64,000 nt of DNA from positions 186,001-250,000 of the forward strand of contig CANMXP010000002.1 of NCBI GenBank assembly GCA_947501845.1. Direction: 5' to 3'. The DNA comes from an uncultured Flavobacteriaceae bacterium. GTDB taxonomy: Bacteria > Bacteroidota > Bacteroidia > Flavobacteriales > Flavobacteriaceae. The first letter of the stretch is position 1; each line of letters begins with the position of its first letter. Shown piece by piece: positions 26,851 through 36,016 of the stretch. A program made the position numbers and the translations under genes. The notes below the pieces were generated by a model. That model was not told the origin of the DNA, searched no databases, and was given only the letters and a program-made list of their open reading frames with translations.

Positions 26851-27855
26851 TTAATTAACCGCAGGACATTTACATTCAAAGCGTTTCCGTTTACAATTAA
26901 AATTATATCCTAATGTAAATTGATGAAAACCTCCATTAGTAAATACTACCGAATTTGTTTGATAGGTATAGGTATACGCAAACATGAAATCATTATAATT
27001 AACGCCTAAAATGGGTGTTATTTGTTGTAGTCTTTGACTTCCTACAGTATTAGAGCTTGTTAAAAATTCGGCACCGTCCAAGCTTGTTCTATATGACAAA
27101 CCGCCCCAAATTTTACCAAAATCCATTTCTTTATAAGCTTTCGCATTAATATCGACCGACGATTCTTTTGTCCCATCTTTATATTGAAACATCAATGAAG
27201 GTTCAAAACTCCATTTACTTCCAAATTTGTTATAAACATAACCAGCAGAAAGCAAATAACGTCTTAAATTGCTAGTTATCTCAATATCATTATTAACACC
27301 TGCATTTTTTAATAAATTTTTGACTGTACCATGTGCATAAAAATCCAAATAATGGTACGAAAACCCAAAATCCATATTAAAATAGCCTTGACTTTGTACA
27401 ACCCCATCAATTATAGGATCTGGCCCATCAAACAAAAAAGACGTTTCATCTAACTTATATTGAATAATCCCTGCACTTAAACCAAAGGATAACATATTTA
27501 AATCAATTTCACTTCTAGAAAACATTAAATGATGTGCATAAGTAACATAGGCCCCTGTTTGCGAATGATACCCATTTTTATCAGTATATAAAATCCCACC
27601 AACTGCAGATTGAGACTCTCCTATTCTACCATTTACACTTAAGGTTAAAAGCTTTGGTGCGTCGTCTTGCCCAAACCATTGCTGTCTGGCTGTTAACCTA
27701 ATTTTAGAACAATTAGCAACGCCAGCCATAGATGGATGAATCAAATAATAATTATCGGTGAGGTAATCGGTATATATAGGCAACCCCTCTTGCGAAGTTA
27801 CTGTATGAGTAAACAATACCCATATGGCTACCGTTAGAATATTTTTCAATTTCAT
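26851..27855 (-). CDS. PorP/SprF family type IX secretion outer-membrane protein
   Basis: The 334-residue product has a signal peptide (about 1-21) and a PorP/SprF pattern: QEGLPIYTDYLTDNYYLIHPSMAG at the start of the mature chain (typical DYxxNxYLINPAxAG motif), RLTARQQWFG, and beta-barrel strands ending in FTLGYNFNCK. PorP/SprF proteins sit in the outer membrane and help export or anchor C-terminal-type-B-domain proteins of the type IX secretion system. Normally such genes follow a large adhesin gene; here the neighbours are a vWA lipoprotein (convergent) and an Fe-S assembly gene (divergent). Confidence 0.9.
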   Translation of the reverse strand: MKLKNILTVAIWVLFTHTVTSQEGLPIYTDYLTDNYYLIHPSMAGVANCSKIRLTARQQWFGQDDAPKLLTLSVNGRIGESQSAVGGILYTDKNGYHSQTGAYVTYAHHLMFSRSEIDLNMLSFGLSAGIIQYKLDETSFLFDGPDPIIDGVVQSQGYFNMDFGFSYHYLDFYAHGTVKNLLKNAGVNNDIEITSNLRRYLLSAGYVYNKFGSKWSFEPSLMFQYKDGTKESSVDINAKAYKEMDFGKIWGGLSYRTSLDGAEFLTSSNTVGSQRLQQITPILGVNYNDFMFAYTYTYQTNSVVFTNGGFHQFTLGYNFNCKRKRFECKCPAVN

Positions 27856-27997
27856 CCCAAGTAGGTTTCGTTTAATATTAATGTTTTGATTCTTAAAAAT
27901 TTAAAGCTAAAAAAAGATAAAGCTAAAAAACTTTACCTTTTGTTTTAAACTATAAATCATACAACTCAAATATATGGATAACTACGTTTTCTTTTAG

Positions 27998-28005
27998 TAT
28001 TTTTG
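27998..28005 (+). promoter_or_regulatory. -7 promoter element before the Nfu gene
   Basis: TATTTTTG matches TAnnTTTG fully, 16 bases before the ATG at 28022. No clear -33 TTTG is seen. Confidence 0.42.
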
Positions 28006-28021
28006 TAAAAAATTAGCTAAA

Positions 28022-28924
28022 ATGAACACTTTCAAGGTTTCCGTGCAAGAAACATCAAATAATACCATCATTAAATTTGAATTAAATCAATTCATAACAA
28101 AGCATCAAAGCTTTGAATTCAATAATATAGACGAAGCTAAACCGTCTCCTCTAGCCCAACAATTATTCTATTTACCATTTGTAAAAAAAGTTTACATTTC
28201 TGGAAACTTTGTTGCGGTAGAGCGTTATGACATCGTGGAATGGAACGATGTACAAGATGAAGTTGCTCAGCAAATTGAAGCCTATCTAAATGATGGCGGC
28301 ATCGTTGTAGAGGATTCTGCCGTTGCAAAAAAAGTCCCAGTAACAGTCTATGCTGAAAGTACACCAAACCCTTCGGCAATGAAATTTGTTACTAATAAAA
28401 AAATAGTAACCACGCTTTTTGAATTCACATCGATTGATGAGGCCAAATTATCGCCATTAGCCACTGAGTTATTTCATTTCCCTTTTGTAAAAAGTGTTTT
28501 TATAGATGAAAACTATGTATCGATTACCAAATACGACATTGCCGAATGGCAAGATATTACGATACAAATTCGTGAGTTCATAAAAAATTATATTGAAAAC
28601 GGGAAAGAAGTTGTTCTACCTAATGCTGCAGAGTCATTACAAAAAACAAACAAGCAATTAGGTAATCATTTTGAAACATTAGATGATACATCAAAAGAAA
28701 TAATAAATATTTTGGAAGAATATGTAAAACCAGCTGTAGCAAGTGATGGTGGTAATATTCAATTTATATCCTATGATGAAAACACTAAAAACGTAAGTGT
28801 GATGCTTCAAGGTGCATGTAGTGGATGCCCATCATCTACTTATACTTTAAAAAGTGGTATAGAAAACATGTTAAAAGAAATGCTACCAGGCAAAGTTGAA
28901 ATGGTCGAAGCCATAAACGGTTAA
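28022..28924 (+). CDS. NifU/Nfu family Fe-S cluster carrier with two N-terminal Nfu domains
   Basis: The 300-residue product has two tandem Nfu N-terminal domains: about 1-97 (DEAKPSPLAQQLFYLPFVKKVYI) and about 108-203 (ESTPNPSAMKFV, DEAKLSPLATELFHFPFVKSVFI). A NifU C-terminal domain at about 222-296 holds the cluster-binding CSGC motif (Cys266, Cys269) in QGACSGCPSSTYTLKSG. It is expected to carry a [4Fe-4S] cluster to apoproteins in the cytoplasm. The duplication is clear from matching segments in the two halves. A dodecin gene follows after 60 bases. Confidence 0.93.
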   Translation: MNTFKVSVQETSNNTIIKFELNQFITKHQSFEFNNIDEAKPSPLAQQLFYLPFVKKVYISGNFVAVERYDIVEWNDVQDEVAQQIEAYLNDGGIVVEDSAVAKKVPVTVYAESTPNPSAMKFVTNKKIVTTLFEFTSIDEAKLSPLATELFHFPFVKSVFIDENYVSITKYDIAEWQDITIQIREFIKNYIENGKEVVLPNAAESLQKTNKQLGNHFETLDDTSKEIINILEEYVKPAVASDGGNIQFISYDENTKNVSVMLQGACSGCPSSTYTLKSGIENMLKEMLPGKVEMVEAING

Positions 28925-28984
28925 ATTGAGGTGACTTTTTTAATCTGCCTGTGTCAAAAATAAAGTAACTTAAAAATTAAAACC

Positions 28985-29185
28985 ATGGCAGTATTAAAAG
29001 TAATTGAAATCTTATCAAATTCTGATAAAAGTTGGGAAGATGCAACCAAAAAAGCAGTAAAACATGCATCAAAAAGTTTAAAAAATATTCGTTCTGTATA
29101 TGTACAAGATCAAAGTGCCAGTGTAAAAGATGGTGAGGTTACAGAATTTAGAGTAAATCTTAAAATCACTTTTGAAGTAGAATAA
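28985..29185 (+). CDS. Dodecin family flavin-binding protein
   Basis: The 66-residue product matches the dodecin family in length and pattern: VLKVIEILSNSDKSWEDATKKAVKHASKSLKNI, followed by strands carrying VYVQDQSASVKDG and EFRVNLKITFEVE. Dodecins form hollow dodecamers that bind flavins or CoA and are thought to store or buffer flavin. Here the usual Trp of the flavin-binding site is present in the SWEDA segment (residue about 17) rather than at the position in archaeal dodecin. It follows the nfu gene and has its own terminator. Confidence 0.9.
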   Translation: MAVLKVIEILSNSDKSWEDATKKAVKHASKSLKNIRSVYVQDQSASVKDGEVTEFRVNLKITFEVE

Positions 29186-29213
29186 ACCTGTTATTTAAAT
29201 AATTAGGAAGTAG

Positions 29214-29241
29214 AGCGTTCATTTTTTGAACGCTTTTTTTG
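29214..29241 (+). terminator. Rho-independent terminator after dodecin gene
   Basis: An 8-bp perfect stem AGCGTTCA / TGAACGCT (29214-29221 and 29227-29234) with a T5 loop runs into seven T. It ends the nfu-dodecin unit. Confidence 0.9.
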
Positions 29242-29311
29242 TGTCTCAATTATACCTGAAAAGAAACAGTTTATAAGGAATATTTCATGGTTAAATTGGT
29301 ATTTATTTTGC

Positions 29312-29319
29312 TAACTTTG
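29312..29319 (+). promoter_or_regulatory. Possible -7 element directly before the DUF255 gene
   Basis: TAACTTTG matches TAnnTTTG fully but ends only 4 bases before the ATG at 29324. If used, the transcript would be leaderless or would start inside the first codons. Confidence 0.3.
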
Positions 29320-29323
29320 GTAA

Positions 29324-31429
29324 ATGAAGCATATACTACCACTTTTATTCATTATCTTAATCATAAGCTGCAAAGGTCAAACTACAAAACCTATGGAACA
29401 TAAATATACCAACGACCTTGTACACGAAACAAGTCCGTATTTATTACAACACGCCCATAATCCCGTAAATTGGAATGCATGGAATGAAAAGACTTTAGCT
29501 AAAGCCAAAGCTGAAAATAAATTAATCCTAATTAGTGTAGGTTATGCAGCTTGCCATTGGTGCCATGTTATGGAACATGAAAGCTTTGAAGATAGTTTGG
29601 TAGCCCAAATAATGAACAAAAACTTTATTAATATAAAAGTTGATAGAGAAGAACGGCCCGATGTCGATCAGGTTTACATGAATGCTGTTCAACTTATGAC
29701 AGGTAGGGGCGGTTGGCCTTTAAATGCTATTGCCTTACCAGATGGAAGACCCGTTTGGGGAGAAACCTATGTGCCTAAAAAACAATGGATGAGTGCTTTA
29801 GAGCAAATCTCTAAGTTATATGCTGAAAAACCTGAAAAACTTTATGAGTATGCCGATAAACTCGAACAAGGATTAAAGACTTTAGACATCGTAACTCTAA
29901 ATACAGACGAGCCTGTTTTTGAGAGCAATTATATCAATAATGCCGTTAAAACATGGTCTGATCAGTTTGACCATAATCAAGGTGGTATGAACAGAGCTCC
30001 TAAATTTATGATGCCCAACAACTATCATTTTTTATTAAGATATGCTTATCAAACTGATGATAAAAAACTACAAGATTATGTGAATTTGACACTCAAAAAA
30101 ATGGCCTACGGTGGTGTTTTTGATCAAATTGGTGGTGGTTTTTCAAGATATTCTGTCGATGAGAAATGGCATGTCCCTCATTTCGAAAAAATGCTTTACG
30201 ATAACGGCCAATTAGTAAGCCTGTATTCAGATGCTTATCTCATTACTAAAAATGACCTGTACAAAGATATTGTAACGGAAACTTTAGAGTATATAAAACG
30301 GGACATGACTACCGAAAATGGCGCATTTTACTCATCACTCGATGCCGATAGCAATACCCCCGAAGGCGAATTGGAAGAAGGTGCTTTTTATGTTTGGCAA
30401 AAAGATAGCTTAAAAACGATTTTAAAAAATGATTATGAGTTGTTTTCCGATTATTATAATATTAATAACTATGGCCTTTGGGAACATGATAATTACGTTT
30501 TAATTAGAAAAGATGATGACGAAAAAATTATTGAAAAACATAATTTAACAAAAGACCTTCTAACTGAAAAGAAAAAACATTGGAAACAAATCCTAACAGC
30601 AATTCGCGATAAGCGCTCTAAACCGCGTTTAGATGACAAAACACTCACTTCCTGGAATGCTATTATGCTTAAAGGTTACATTGACGCCTATAGAGTTTTT
30701 GGTGATCCATCTTATCTAGCATCTGCTGAAAAAAATGCTGATTTCATCATTAAAAATCAATTGCGAGAAGATGGCGGTTTATTTCATAATTACAAAAATG
30801 GAAAAAGTAATATTAATGGTTACTTAGAAGATTATGCCACTACCATTGATGCTTTTTTAGCACTTTATGAGAATACATTAAATGAAACTTGGCTAACGAC
30901 AGCAAGAGATTTAGCTAATTATGCTTTCGATCATTTTTTTAATGATGAAAGTAAGATGTTTTATTTCACTTCAGATGAAGATGAAGCCTTAGTTTCCAGA
31001 AGTATTGAATATCGAGATAATGTGATTCCTGCCAGTAATTCTATTATGGCTAAAAGTCTCTTTAAACTATCACATTATTTTGATAATGTTCATTATAGTA
31101 AAACCGCCATGGTCATGCTAAATAATGTAAAACCAGAGATGCAAGAGTATCCGTCTGCTTATTCCAACTGGTTAGATTTAATGTTAAATTATACCAATCC
31201 GTACTATGAAGTTGCCATCGTAGGAGAAGATGCGAAACAAAAAATCACCGAATTAAATAAAACATATATTCCCAACAAACTTATTGCTGGCAGTACTTCA
31301 GATAATAACTTGCCTTTATTAGAAAGCAGATACAACCCTAATAATACGCTTATTTATGTTTGTGTAAATAAAGCATGTAAACTTCCCGTATCTGAAGTTG
31401 ATAAAGCCATAAAACTATTAAAAGAATGA
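29324..31429 (+). CDS. DUF255 thioredoxin-domain lipoprotein (YyaL/SSP411 family)
   Basis: The 701-residue product has a lipoprotein signal with Cys16 (LIISCKG), an N-terminal thioredoxin-like DUF255 domain (about 25-190) with the CHWC motif Cys77-Cys80 in [17 protein letters not shown], and an alpha/alpha-toroid region resembling six-hairpin glycosidases (about 200-640). The family is conserved from bacteria to mammals (spermatogenesis-associated protein 20) but has no firm reaction. A lipid anchor places this copy in the envelope, unlike many cytoplasmic relatives. The stop overlaps the start of the DUF1304 gene by 4 bases, so the two are co-translated. Confidence 0.92.
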   Translation: MKHILPLLFIILIISCKGQTTKPMEHKYTNDLVHETSPYLLQHAHNPVNWNAWNEKTLAKAKAENKLILISVGYAACHWCHVMEHESFEDSLVAQIMNKNFINIKVDREERPDVDQVYMNAVQLMTGRGGWPLNAIALPDGRPVWGETYVPKKQWMSALEQISKLYAEKPEKLYEYADKLEQGLKTLDIVTLNTDEPVFESNYINNAVKTWSDQFDHNQGGMNRAPKFMMPNNYHFLLRYAYQTDDKKLQDYVNLTLKKMAYGGVFDQIGGGFSRYSVDEKWHVPHFEKMLYDNGQLVSLYSDAYLITKNDLYKDIVTETLEYIKRDMTTENGAFYSSLDADSNTPEGELEEGAFYVWQKDSLKTILKNDYELFSDYYNINNYGLWEHDNYVLIRKDDDEKIIEKHNLTKDLLTEKKKHWKQILTAIRDKRSKPRLDDKTLTSWNAIMLKGYIDAYRVFGDPSYLASAEKNADFIIKNQLREDGGLFHNYKNGKSNINGYLEDYATTIDAFLALYENTLNETWLTTARDLANYAFDHFFNDESKMFYFTSDEDEALVSRSIEYRDNVIPASNSIMAKSLFKLSHYFDNVHYSKTAMVMLNNVKPEMQEYPSAYSNWLDLMLNYTNPYYEVAIVGEDAKQKITELNKTYIPNKLIAGSTSDNNLPLLESRYNPNNTLIYVCVNKACKLPVSEVDKAIKLLKE

Positions 31430-31779
31430 CTTTTTTAACCATCTTATTAATCGCAGTAGTTGCTTTAGAACATGTTTATTTTCTTATTTTAGAAATGTTT
31501 TTGTGGACCAAGCCAAAAGGCATGAAAACCTTCGGTTTAAAATCTAAAGAATTTGCTGAAGAAACTAAAGTATTAGCGGCTAACCAAGGTTTATATAATG
31601 GTTTTCTAGCTGCAGGATTATTTTTTTCGATGATACAAAAAGATATAACGATTGCTGTTTTTTTTCTTATTTGTGTGACTATAGCGGGTATCTATGGGTC
31701 TTACTCAACAAAGAAAATAAAACTATTTTATGTACAGGCCATTCCAGCTATTTTGGCTTTAATAAGTTGTTTCTTTTAA
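31426..31779 (+). CDS. DUF1304 family inner-membrane protein
   Basis: The 117-residue product has four predicted transmembrane segments and the DUF1304 signature: [21 protein letters not shown] near residues 11-31, then [25 protein letters not shown]. The function of the family is unknown. It overlaps the end of the DUF255 gene by ATGA and is 37 bases before the mscS-like gene, giving a small plus-strand operon. Confidence 0.9.
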   Translation: MTFLTILLIAVVALEHVYFLILEMFLWTKPKGMKTFGLKSKEFAEETKVLAANQGLYNGFLAAGLFFSMIQKDITIAVFFLICVTIAGIYGSYSTKKIKLFYVQAIPAILALISCFF

Positions 31780-31816
31780 AAAAGAATTTTAACCTATAAT
31801 TTTAAAATAAAATACT

Positions 31817-32626
31817 ATGGATTTAGAAAAATGGACTGATTTAGGGCTGACATTTGCCAAAAACTACGGAATAAAAATCATTGGAGCCATTATTATATGG
31901 ATCATTGGTTCCTGGCTTATAAAAAAGGCCAATAAAATGATTGCCAAAGTGATGGACAAAGCCAATTACGATGCTAGTCTGCAAAAGTTCTTACTTAATT
32001 TAATTAGTTGGGTTTTAAAAATATTATTGTTTTTAGCTATTTTATCACAACTGGGTGTAGAAACAACTTCTTTTGCAGCCATTCTAGCTGCCGCAGGTTT
32101 AGCCATAGGTATGGCACTACAAGGTTCTTTAGGCAACTTTGCTGGCGGTGTTTTGCTTATGATATTTAAGCCCATTAAAATTGGTGATTTAATCGAAGCA
32201 CAAGGCGAACTTGGTGTTGTAAAAGAAATTGAAATCTTTACAACCAAAATTCTAACCCCTACCAATAAAGAAGTTATTATTCCTAATGGTGCGTTATCTA
32301 ACGGAAATATCACCAATTATTCTACCGAAGGGAAACTGCGTGTAGATTTAACTATTGGTGTAAGTTATGATGCCGATATAAAACAAACCAAAGAGATTTT
32401 AATGAATGTTTTAACATCCAATCCCCAAGTATTAAAAGACCCAGAACCCACAGTTAATGTTTCTGAGTTAGCAGATAGCTCTGTTAATTTTGCGGTTAGA
32501 CCATGGTCTACCGTAGAAGACTATTGGGATGTATATTTTGGCACACTTGAAAAAGGTAAAGAAGCTCTTGATGCTGCTGGTATAGAAATTCCATTCCCAC
32601 AGGTAGATATTCATAAAAAAGACTAA
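31817..32626 (+). CDS. Small-conductance mechanosensitive channel (MscS family)
   Basis: The 269-residue product has the MscS layout: three N-terminal transmembrane helices (about 15-40, 58-80, 85-110). The third, pore-lining helix is Ala/Gly-rich (AAILAAAGLAIGMALQGSLGNFAGG), and a cytoplasmic beta domain follows (VVKEIEIFTTKILTPTNKEVIIPNG) with the alpha/beta end (VEDYWDVYFGTLEKGKEALD). Such channels open on membrane tension to release solutes in osmotic downshift. It is the last gene of the DUF255-DUF1304-mscS run; its stop codon overlaps that of the convergent tsaB gene. Confidence 0.94.
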   Translation: MDLEKWTDLGLTFAKNYGIKIIGAIIIWIIGSWLIKKANKMIAKVMDKANYDASLQKFLLNLISWVLKILLFLAILSQLGVETTSFAAILAAAGLAIGMALQGSLGNFAGGVLLMIFKPIKIGDLIEAQGELGVVKEIEIFTTKILTPTNKEVIIPNGALSNGNITNYSTEGKLRVDLTIGVSYDADIKQTKEILMNVLTSNPQVLKDPEPTVNVSELADSSVNFAVRPWSTVEDYWDVYFGTLEKGKEALDAAGIEIPFPQVDIHKKD

Positions 32627-33306
32627 TACAACTTAGTTTTAGGCTTCAAAGCCACAAAATCTTTTAAATAATAAGGCTCAAAATAAGCGACATCTTCCAA
32701 GTCGCTTATTTTGTGTTTATTATAGGCCAAATGACTCATTTCATTTGCTGATGGTAACTTACCATCAATAAAAATAGCATTTGGATGCTTAATCAATGTT
32801 TTTGCTTTTTCAACACCATTTCCAATAAAGTAAACCTTTCCCTCTTCTAAATAATCTTGAAAGGCGTTCTCATCTAAAATCTGTGCATCTGTAGCTTTTA
32901 TTTGATTATAATCGGCATCAAAAACCGCAGCATATACTTCCATTCTTCTAGCATCTAGCATGGAAACAATAACACCTTCATCACAGGTAACCTGATGTGC
33001 TAAAGCCTCTAATGTAGAAACAGAAATTAGGGGCTTATCTAAAGCATAACAGAGCCCTTTTGCTGCCGAAACTCCAATTCGTAAACCCGTATAAGACCCA
33101 GGTCCTTTACTTACAGCTATAGCTTCTAATTCGTCTGAAGAGATATTGGCTTCCTTTAATACGTCGTCAATATAAACATGAAGCCTTTCGGCATGCGAAT
33201 AGTTTTTATCGTAATCTTCTTTTAAAACGATGGTTTTACCATCCTTTGAAAGTGATACCGAACAGTTGGTTGTTGCTGTTTCTATATTTAGAATATATGT
33301 GCTCAT
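32623..33306 (-). CDS. tsaB: tRNA threonylcarbamoyladenosine biosynthesis protein TsaB
   Basis: TsaB is the catalytically inactive partner of TsaD in making N6-threonylcarbamoyladenosine at position 37 of ANN-decoding tRNAs. The 227-residue product has the ASKHA-fold start YILNIETATTNCSVSL and the conserved SKGPGSYTGLRIGVSAAKGL segment (about 65-84). The metal-binding histidines of TsaD are absent, as expected. It is on the minus strand, and its stop codon overlaps the mscS stop by 4 bases; a separate export operon ends about 220 bases upstream of its start. Cytoplasmic. Confidence 0.95.
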   Translation of the reverse strand: MSTYILNIETATTNCSVSLSKDGKTIVLKEDYDKNYSHAERLHVYIDDVLKEANISSDELEAIAVSKGPGSYTGLRIGVSAAKGLCYALDKPLISVSTLEALAHQVTCDEGVIVSMLDARRMEVYAAVFDADYNQIKATDAQILDENAFQDYLEEGKVYFIGNGVEKAKTLIKHPNAIFIDGKLPSANEMSHLAYNKHKISDLEDVAYFEPYYLKDFVALKPKTKLY

Positions 33307-33355
33307 TTTATATTTAGATCTAATACTTATGTTTTTCTAAAAAAGCTTAATTTTC

Positions 33356-33463
33356 CTGTTATCCTAAGGAGTATTAATGTACAATGTGAAAATCTATTCG
33401 TATTAAGTTCTAAACTTATAAATGAACAGATTTCCACAAACGTTCCTCCTTCAAAATGACATT
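33356..33463. repeat. Imperfect inverted-repeat element between tsaB and the tolC-like gene
   Basis: The left arm (33356-33400, CTGTTATCCTAAGGAG start, TGAAAATCTATTC end) and the right arm read on the other strand (33421-33463, TGTCATTTTGAAGGAGGAAC start, GGAAATCTGTTC end) align as diverged inverted copies. The GTCATTTTGAAGGAGGAACG core resembles an intergenic repeat common in Flavobacteriaceae. Confidence 0.45.
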
Positions 33464-33502
33464 CAAGCATTTTTTCAGAAAGCCTCAACTATTTTTATAA
33501 AT

Positions 33503-33524
33503 TGAAGTGGTTCAAACCACTTCA
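33503..33524 (-). terminator. Hairpin directly after the tolC-like stop codon
   Basis: A 10-bp perfect inverted repeat TGAAGTGGTT / AACCACTTCA abuts the TAA stop (33525-33527). The following T-rich stretch on the minus strand is interrupted by A bases, so termination strength is uncertain. It ends the export operon. Confidence 0.55.
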
Positions 33525-34853
33525 TTAATTAGCTAAAGATTTTCCCATGTAAAAGTCTAAAACTTTTGTCTTAAAAACAAAATCATACTTCGCATTTATT
33601 AAAGATGACTGTGCATTAATTAATTGTACTCTGGCTTGTTCCAGATCAAAAGCCGTCATACTTCCTATATCATAACGTTCTTTTGAGTTATCAAAGGCTA
33701 ATTTTTGAGACTCTAAAGATCTTTTTGCTGCTATATAAGCTTTTAATGCTGCTTGAGCATCTGTATAGGCTCTTTGTATATTAGATTCTAAATCTATTTT
33801 CGCCTGATCTAAACTAAGTTTACTATTCGATTCTCTAATTTTCGATCTGGCAACTGCCGTTTTATTCTGAAACCTAGAGAATATGGGAATGTTTATATTC
33901 AAATTAAAGTTATGTCCTTTATTTAAATCTAATTCCCTAAAATAGGCTTGTTTAATAAAATCGTTTTTAGATTCACTCCATACAGAGCCAAAACCATAGC
34001 CAAAGTTTACAGATGGCAAATAACCAGATTTTGAAATCTCGGTATCTAATTCGGCATTTTCAATGTTCTTTTTAGCTATTTTAATTTCATTCCTATTTTC
34101 TAACGCATAGTTTAAAATAGGTGAAACATCATTATACAGTAAAGCTTCCGATGGTGTATTTACATCTATGATTTCAACATTGAATCCATTGTATGGTACT
34201 TGCAATAACTGAGATAATGTAAGTAGGGATAGATTAAAATTGTTTTCGGCAATTGTTACTTGCTGAGAATCCCTGCTTAAAGTAGCTTCTGCATCAAATA
34301 TATTCGCTCTTGGCTGTACGCCAGCATCAACTAAATCCTTGACCTGTTGTAATTGCTTTTCAGAAAAATCATTTTGTGCTTGAGCTGTTTCTAAATTCTC
34401 TTTATTAAACAAAACATTTAAATAAGCATTGACCACGTTTAGAGAAATATCATCTTTAATTCTGGCCAATTCCAAATTAGTGATTTCTTGATTTAAACGC
34501 GATTGTTTGTATAGATTTAATGTTCTAAAACCATTAAACACGTTCTGGTTTACACTTAAATTATAATTAAAAGAATGCGTTGTTTGGTTATTAATCCTTT
34601 CGTTAGAAACTGGATCGAAACCAGATCCAATACTCATACGTTGCCCTAGACCTCCACTTACCGACGGTAAAAAATTACCTTTGGCAGCAAGAATATCCTG
34701 TTCATTAATCAACAAAGAGTTCTCTGTTTGTTGTACTTGGATATTATGCTCTAACGCATGGTATACACACTCCTGAAGTGTCCATTTTTTTTCTTGTGCA
34801 GATACTGTTAAACCTATTAGCAGACATACTGATGCAAAAAAATATTGTTTCAT
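33525..34853 (-). CDS. TolC family outer-membrane efflux protein
   Basis: The 442-residue product begins MKQYFFASVCLLIGLTVSAQ, a clean signal peptide. The mature chain has two repeated coiled-coil halves with the TolC family pattern (WTLQECVYHALEHNIQVQQTE at the start; ERYDIGSMTAFDLEQARVQL near the end). It would form a trimeric outer-membrane duct. The frame also has an ATG at 34877 that shares a base with the upstream stop, which would add eight residues before the signal peptide; I prefer 34853. It is the last gene of an operon with a MacA-like adaptor, two permeases and an ATPase. Confidence 0.93.
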   Translation of the reverse strand: MKQYFFASVCLLIGLTVSAQEKKWTLQECVYHALEHNIQVQQTENSLLINEQDILAAKGNFLPSVSGGLGQRMSIGSGFDPVSNERINNQTTHSFNYNLSVNQNVFNGFRTLNLYKQSRLNQEITNLELARIKDDISLNVVNAYLNVLFNKENLETAQAQNDFSEKQLQQVKDLVDAGVQPRANIFDAEATLSRDSQQVTIAENNFNLSLLTLSQLLQVPYNGFNVEIIDVNTPSEALLYNDVSPILNYALENRNEIKIAKKNIENAELDTEISKSGYLPSVNFGYGFGSVWSESKNDFIKQAYFRELDLNKGHNFNLNINIPIFSRFQNKTAVARSKIRESNSKLSLDQAKIDLESNIQRAYTDAQAALKAYIAAKRSLESQKLAFDNSKERYDIGSMTAFDLEQARVQLINAQSSLINAKYDFVFKTKVLDFYMGKSLAN

Positions 34854-34876
34854 TATTAGTGGTTTAAACTTGATCA

Positions 34877-36004
34877 TTAATCTTCTTCGTTATTATCTTC
34901 GTCTTCATTATCTTTTGATGCTTTGTTCCATACTTTAACCTGATCGCCTTCTTTTACACCTTCTGTAATTTCAACATTAATTCCATCTGAAAGCCCTAGT
35001 GTGACATTCTCCTTTTTAAACTTATTATCGCCATTTAGTATTTCTACAAAAGGTTTTTCTGTAATTCTATTGTATTGGAGCAATGCTTCTCTAATAGCTA
35101 AAATACTATCCTTGCTTTCAATTTCTATTTCTGCATTGGCACTATAACCAGCTCTTATATTTGTGGTTGAATCTACTGTAACATTTGCTTTAATTGTAAA
35201 TTGAACAGCACCATTTTCTTCCTTCCCTTTAGGGGCTACAAAAGTTAACTTTGCAGGAAACTCTTTGTCATTTATAGCTCCAAGTATCACCTTTATTTCT
35301 TTACCTTCTTCTAGTTTACCTACTTCGGCTTCATCAACTTTGCCTTCAAAAATCATAAGACTCATATCGGCAATGGTTGCAATGGTTGTTCCTGCATTGA
35401 AATTATTACTTTGAATCACCTGATCACCTTCACGAACGGGAATTTCTAAAATGGTTCCAGATATTTGAGCTATAATACTTGTATTTGCCGCATTACCTCC
35501 AGAAATAGACCCTCTTTTAATAATTTGGTAATCGTTTTGTGCTTGTGCTAATGTTTCTTTTGCTTGATTATAAGACAACTCACTGTTTTCGAAATCCTGA
35601 ACAGAGATAACTCCTTTATCAAATAGTGTTTTATTTCTATTGTATAACACTTTGCTATTATCAAAGGACAAGCGTGCAGATGCAATTCTACTCTTTGCAC
35701 TTACTAAGCTCTGTTCGTTAGGAACTACCCTAATTTTAGCAATTAAATCACCTTTTTTTACAAGGTCTCCTTCTTCAACAAGTATTTTATCTACTATACC
35801 CGAAATTTGCGGCTTTAGCTCAATCTCTTCTTCTGGGTTTAATTTACCCGTCGCTACAGCTTTGGTGTTGATTGAAGTATAAAAAGGTGCTTCAACTTTA
35901 TAGTCTACAACATCTTTTGAATTGGCATCTTTAAAATATTTTAAAACCCACGCTAATAGTATGATAGCTACTATTATTAAAATAATTCTTACTGTTTTAT
36001 TCAT
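34877..36004 (-). CDS. Periplasmic adaptor of an efflux system (MacA/HlyD-like)
   Basis: The 375-residue product has an N-terminal membrane anchor (about 5-24), a split lipoyl/barrel-sandwich domain (GKLNPEEEIELKPQISGIVDKILVEEGDLVKKGDLIAKI near 55-95 and SGTILEIPVREGDQVIQ near 185), a coiled-coil hairpin between them, and a beta-barrel and membrane-proximal part. It ends in an acidic tail (KDNEDEDNNEED). It bridges the inner-membrane ABC permease and the TolC-like duct. Gaps to the neighbouring genes are 12 bases on one side and a one-base overlap on the other, indicating co-translation. Confidence 0.93.
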   Translation of the reverse strand: MNKTVRIILIIVAIILLAWVLKYFKDANSKDVVDYKVEAPFYTSINTKAVATGKLNPEEEIELKPQISGIVDKILVEEGDLVKKGDLIAKIRVVPNEQSLVSAKSRIASARLSFDNSKVLYNRNKTLFDKGVISVQDFENSELSYNQAKETLAQAQNDYQIIKRGSISGGNAANTSIIAQISGTILEIPVREGDQVIQSNNFNAGTTIATIADMSLMIFEGKVDEAEVGKLEEGKEIKVILGAINDKEFPAKLTFVAPKGKEENGAVQFTIKANVTVDSTTNIRAGYSANAEIEIESKDSILAIREALLQYNRITEKPFVEILNGDNKFKKENVTLGLSDGINVEITEGVKEGDQVKVWNKASKDNEDEDNNEED

Positions 36005-36016
36005 TTTTTTGATTGT

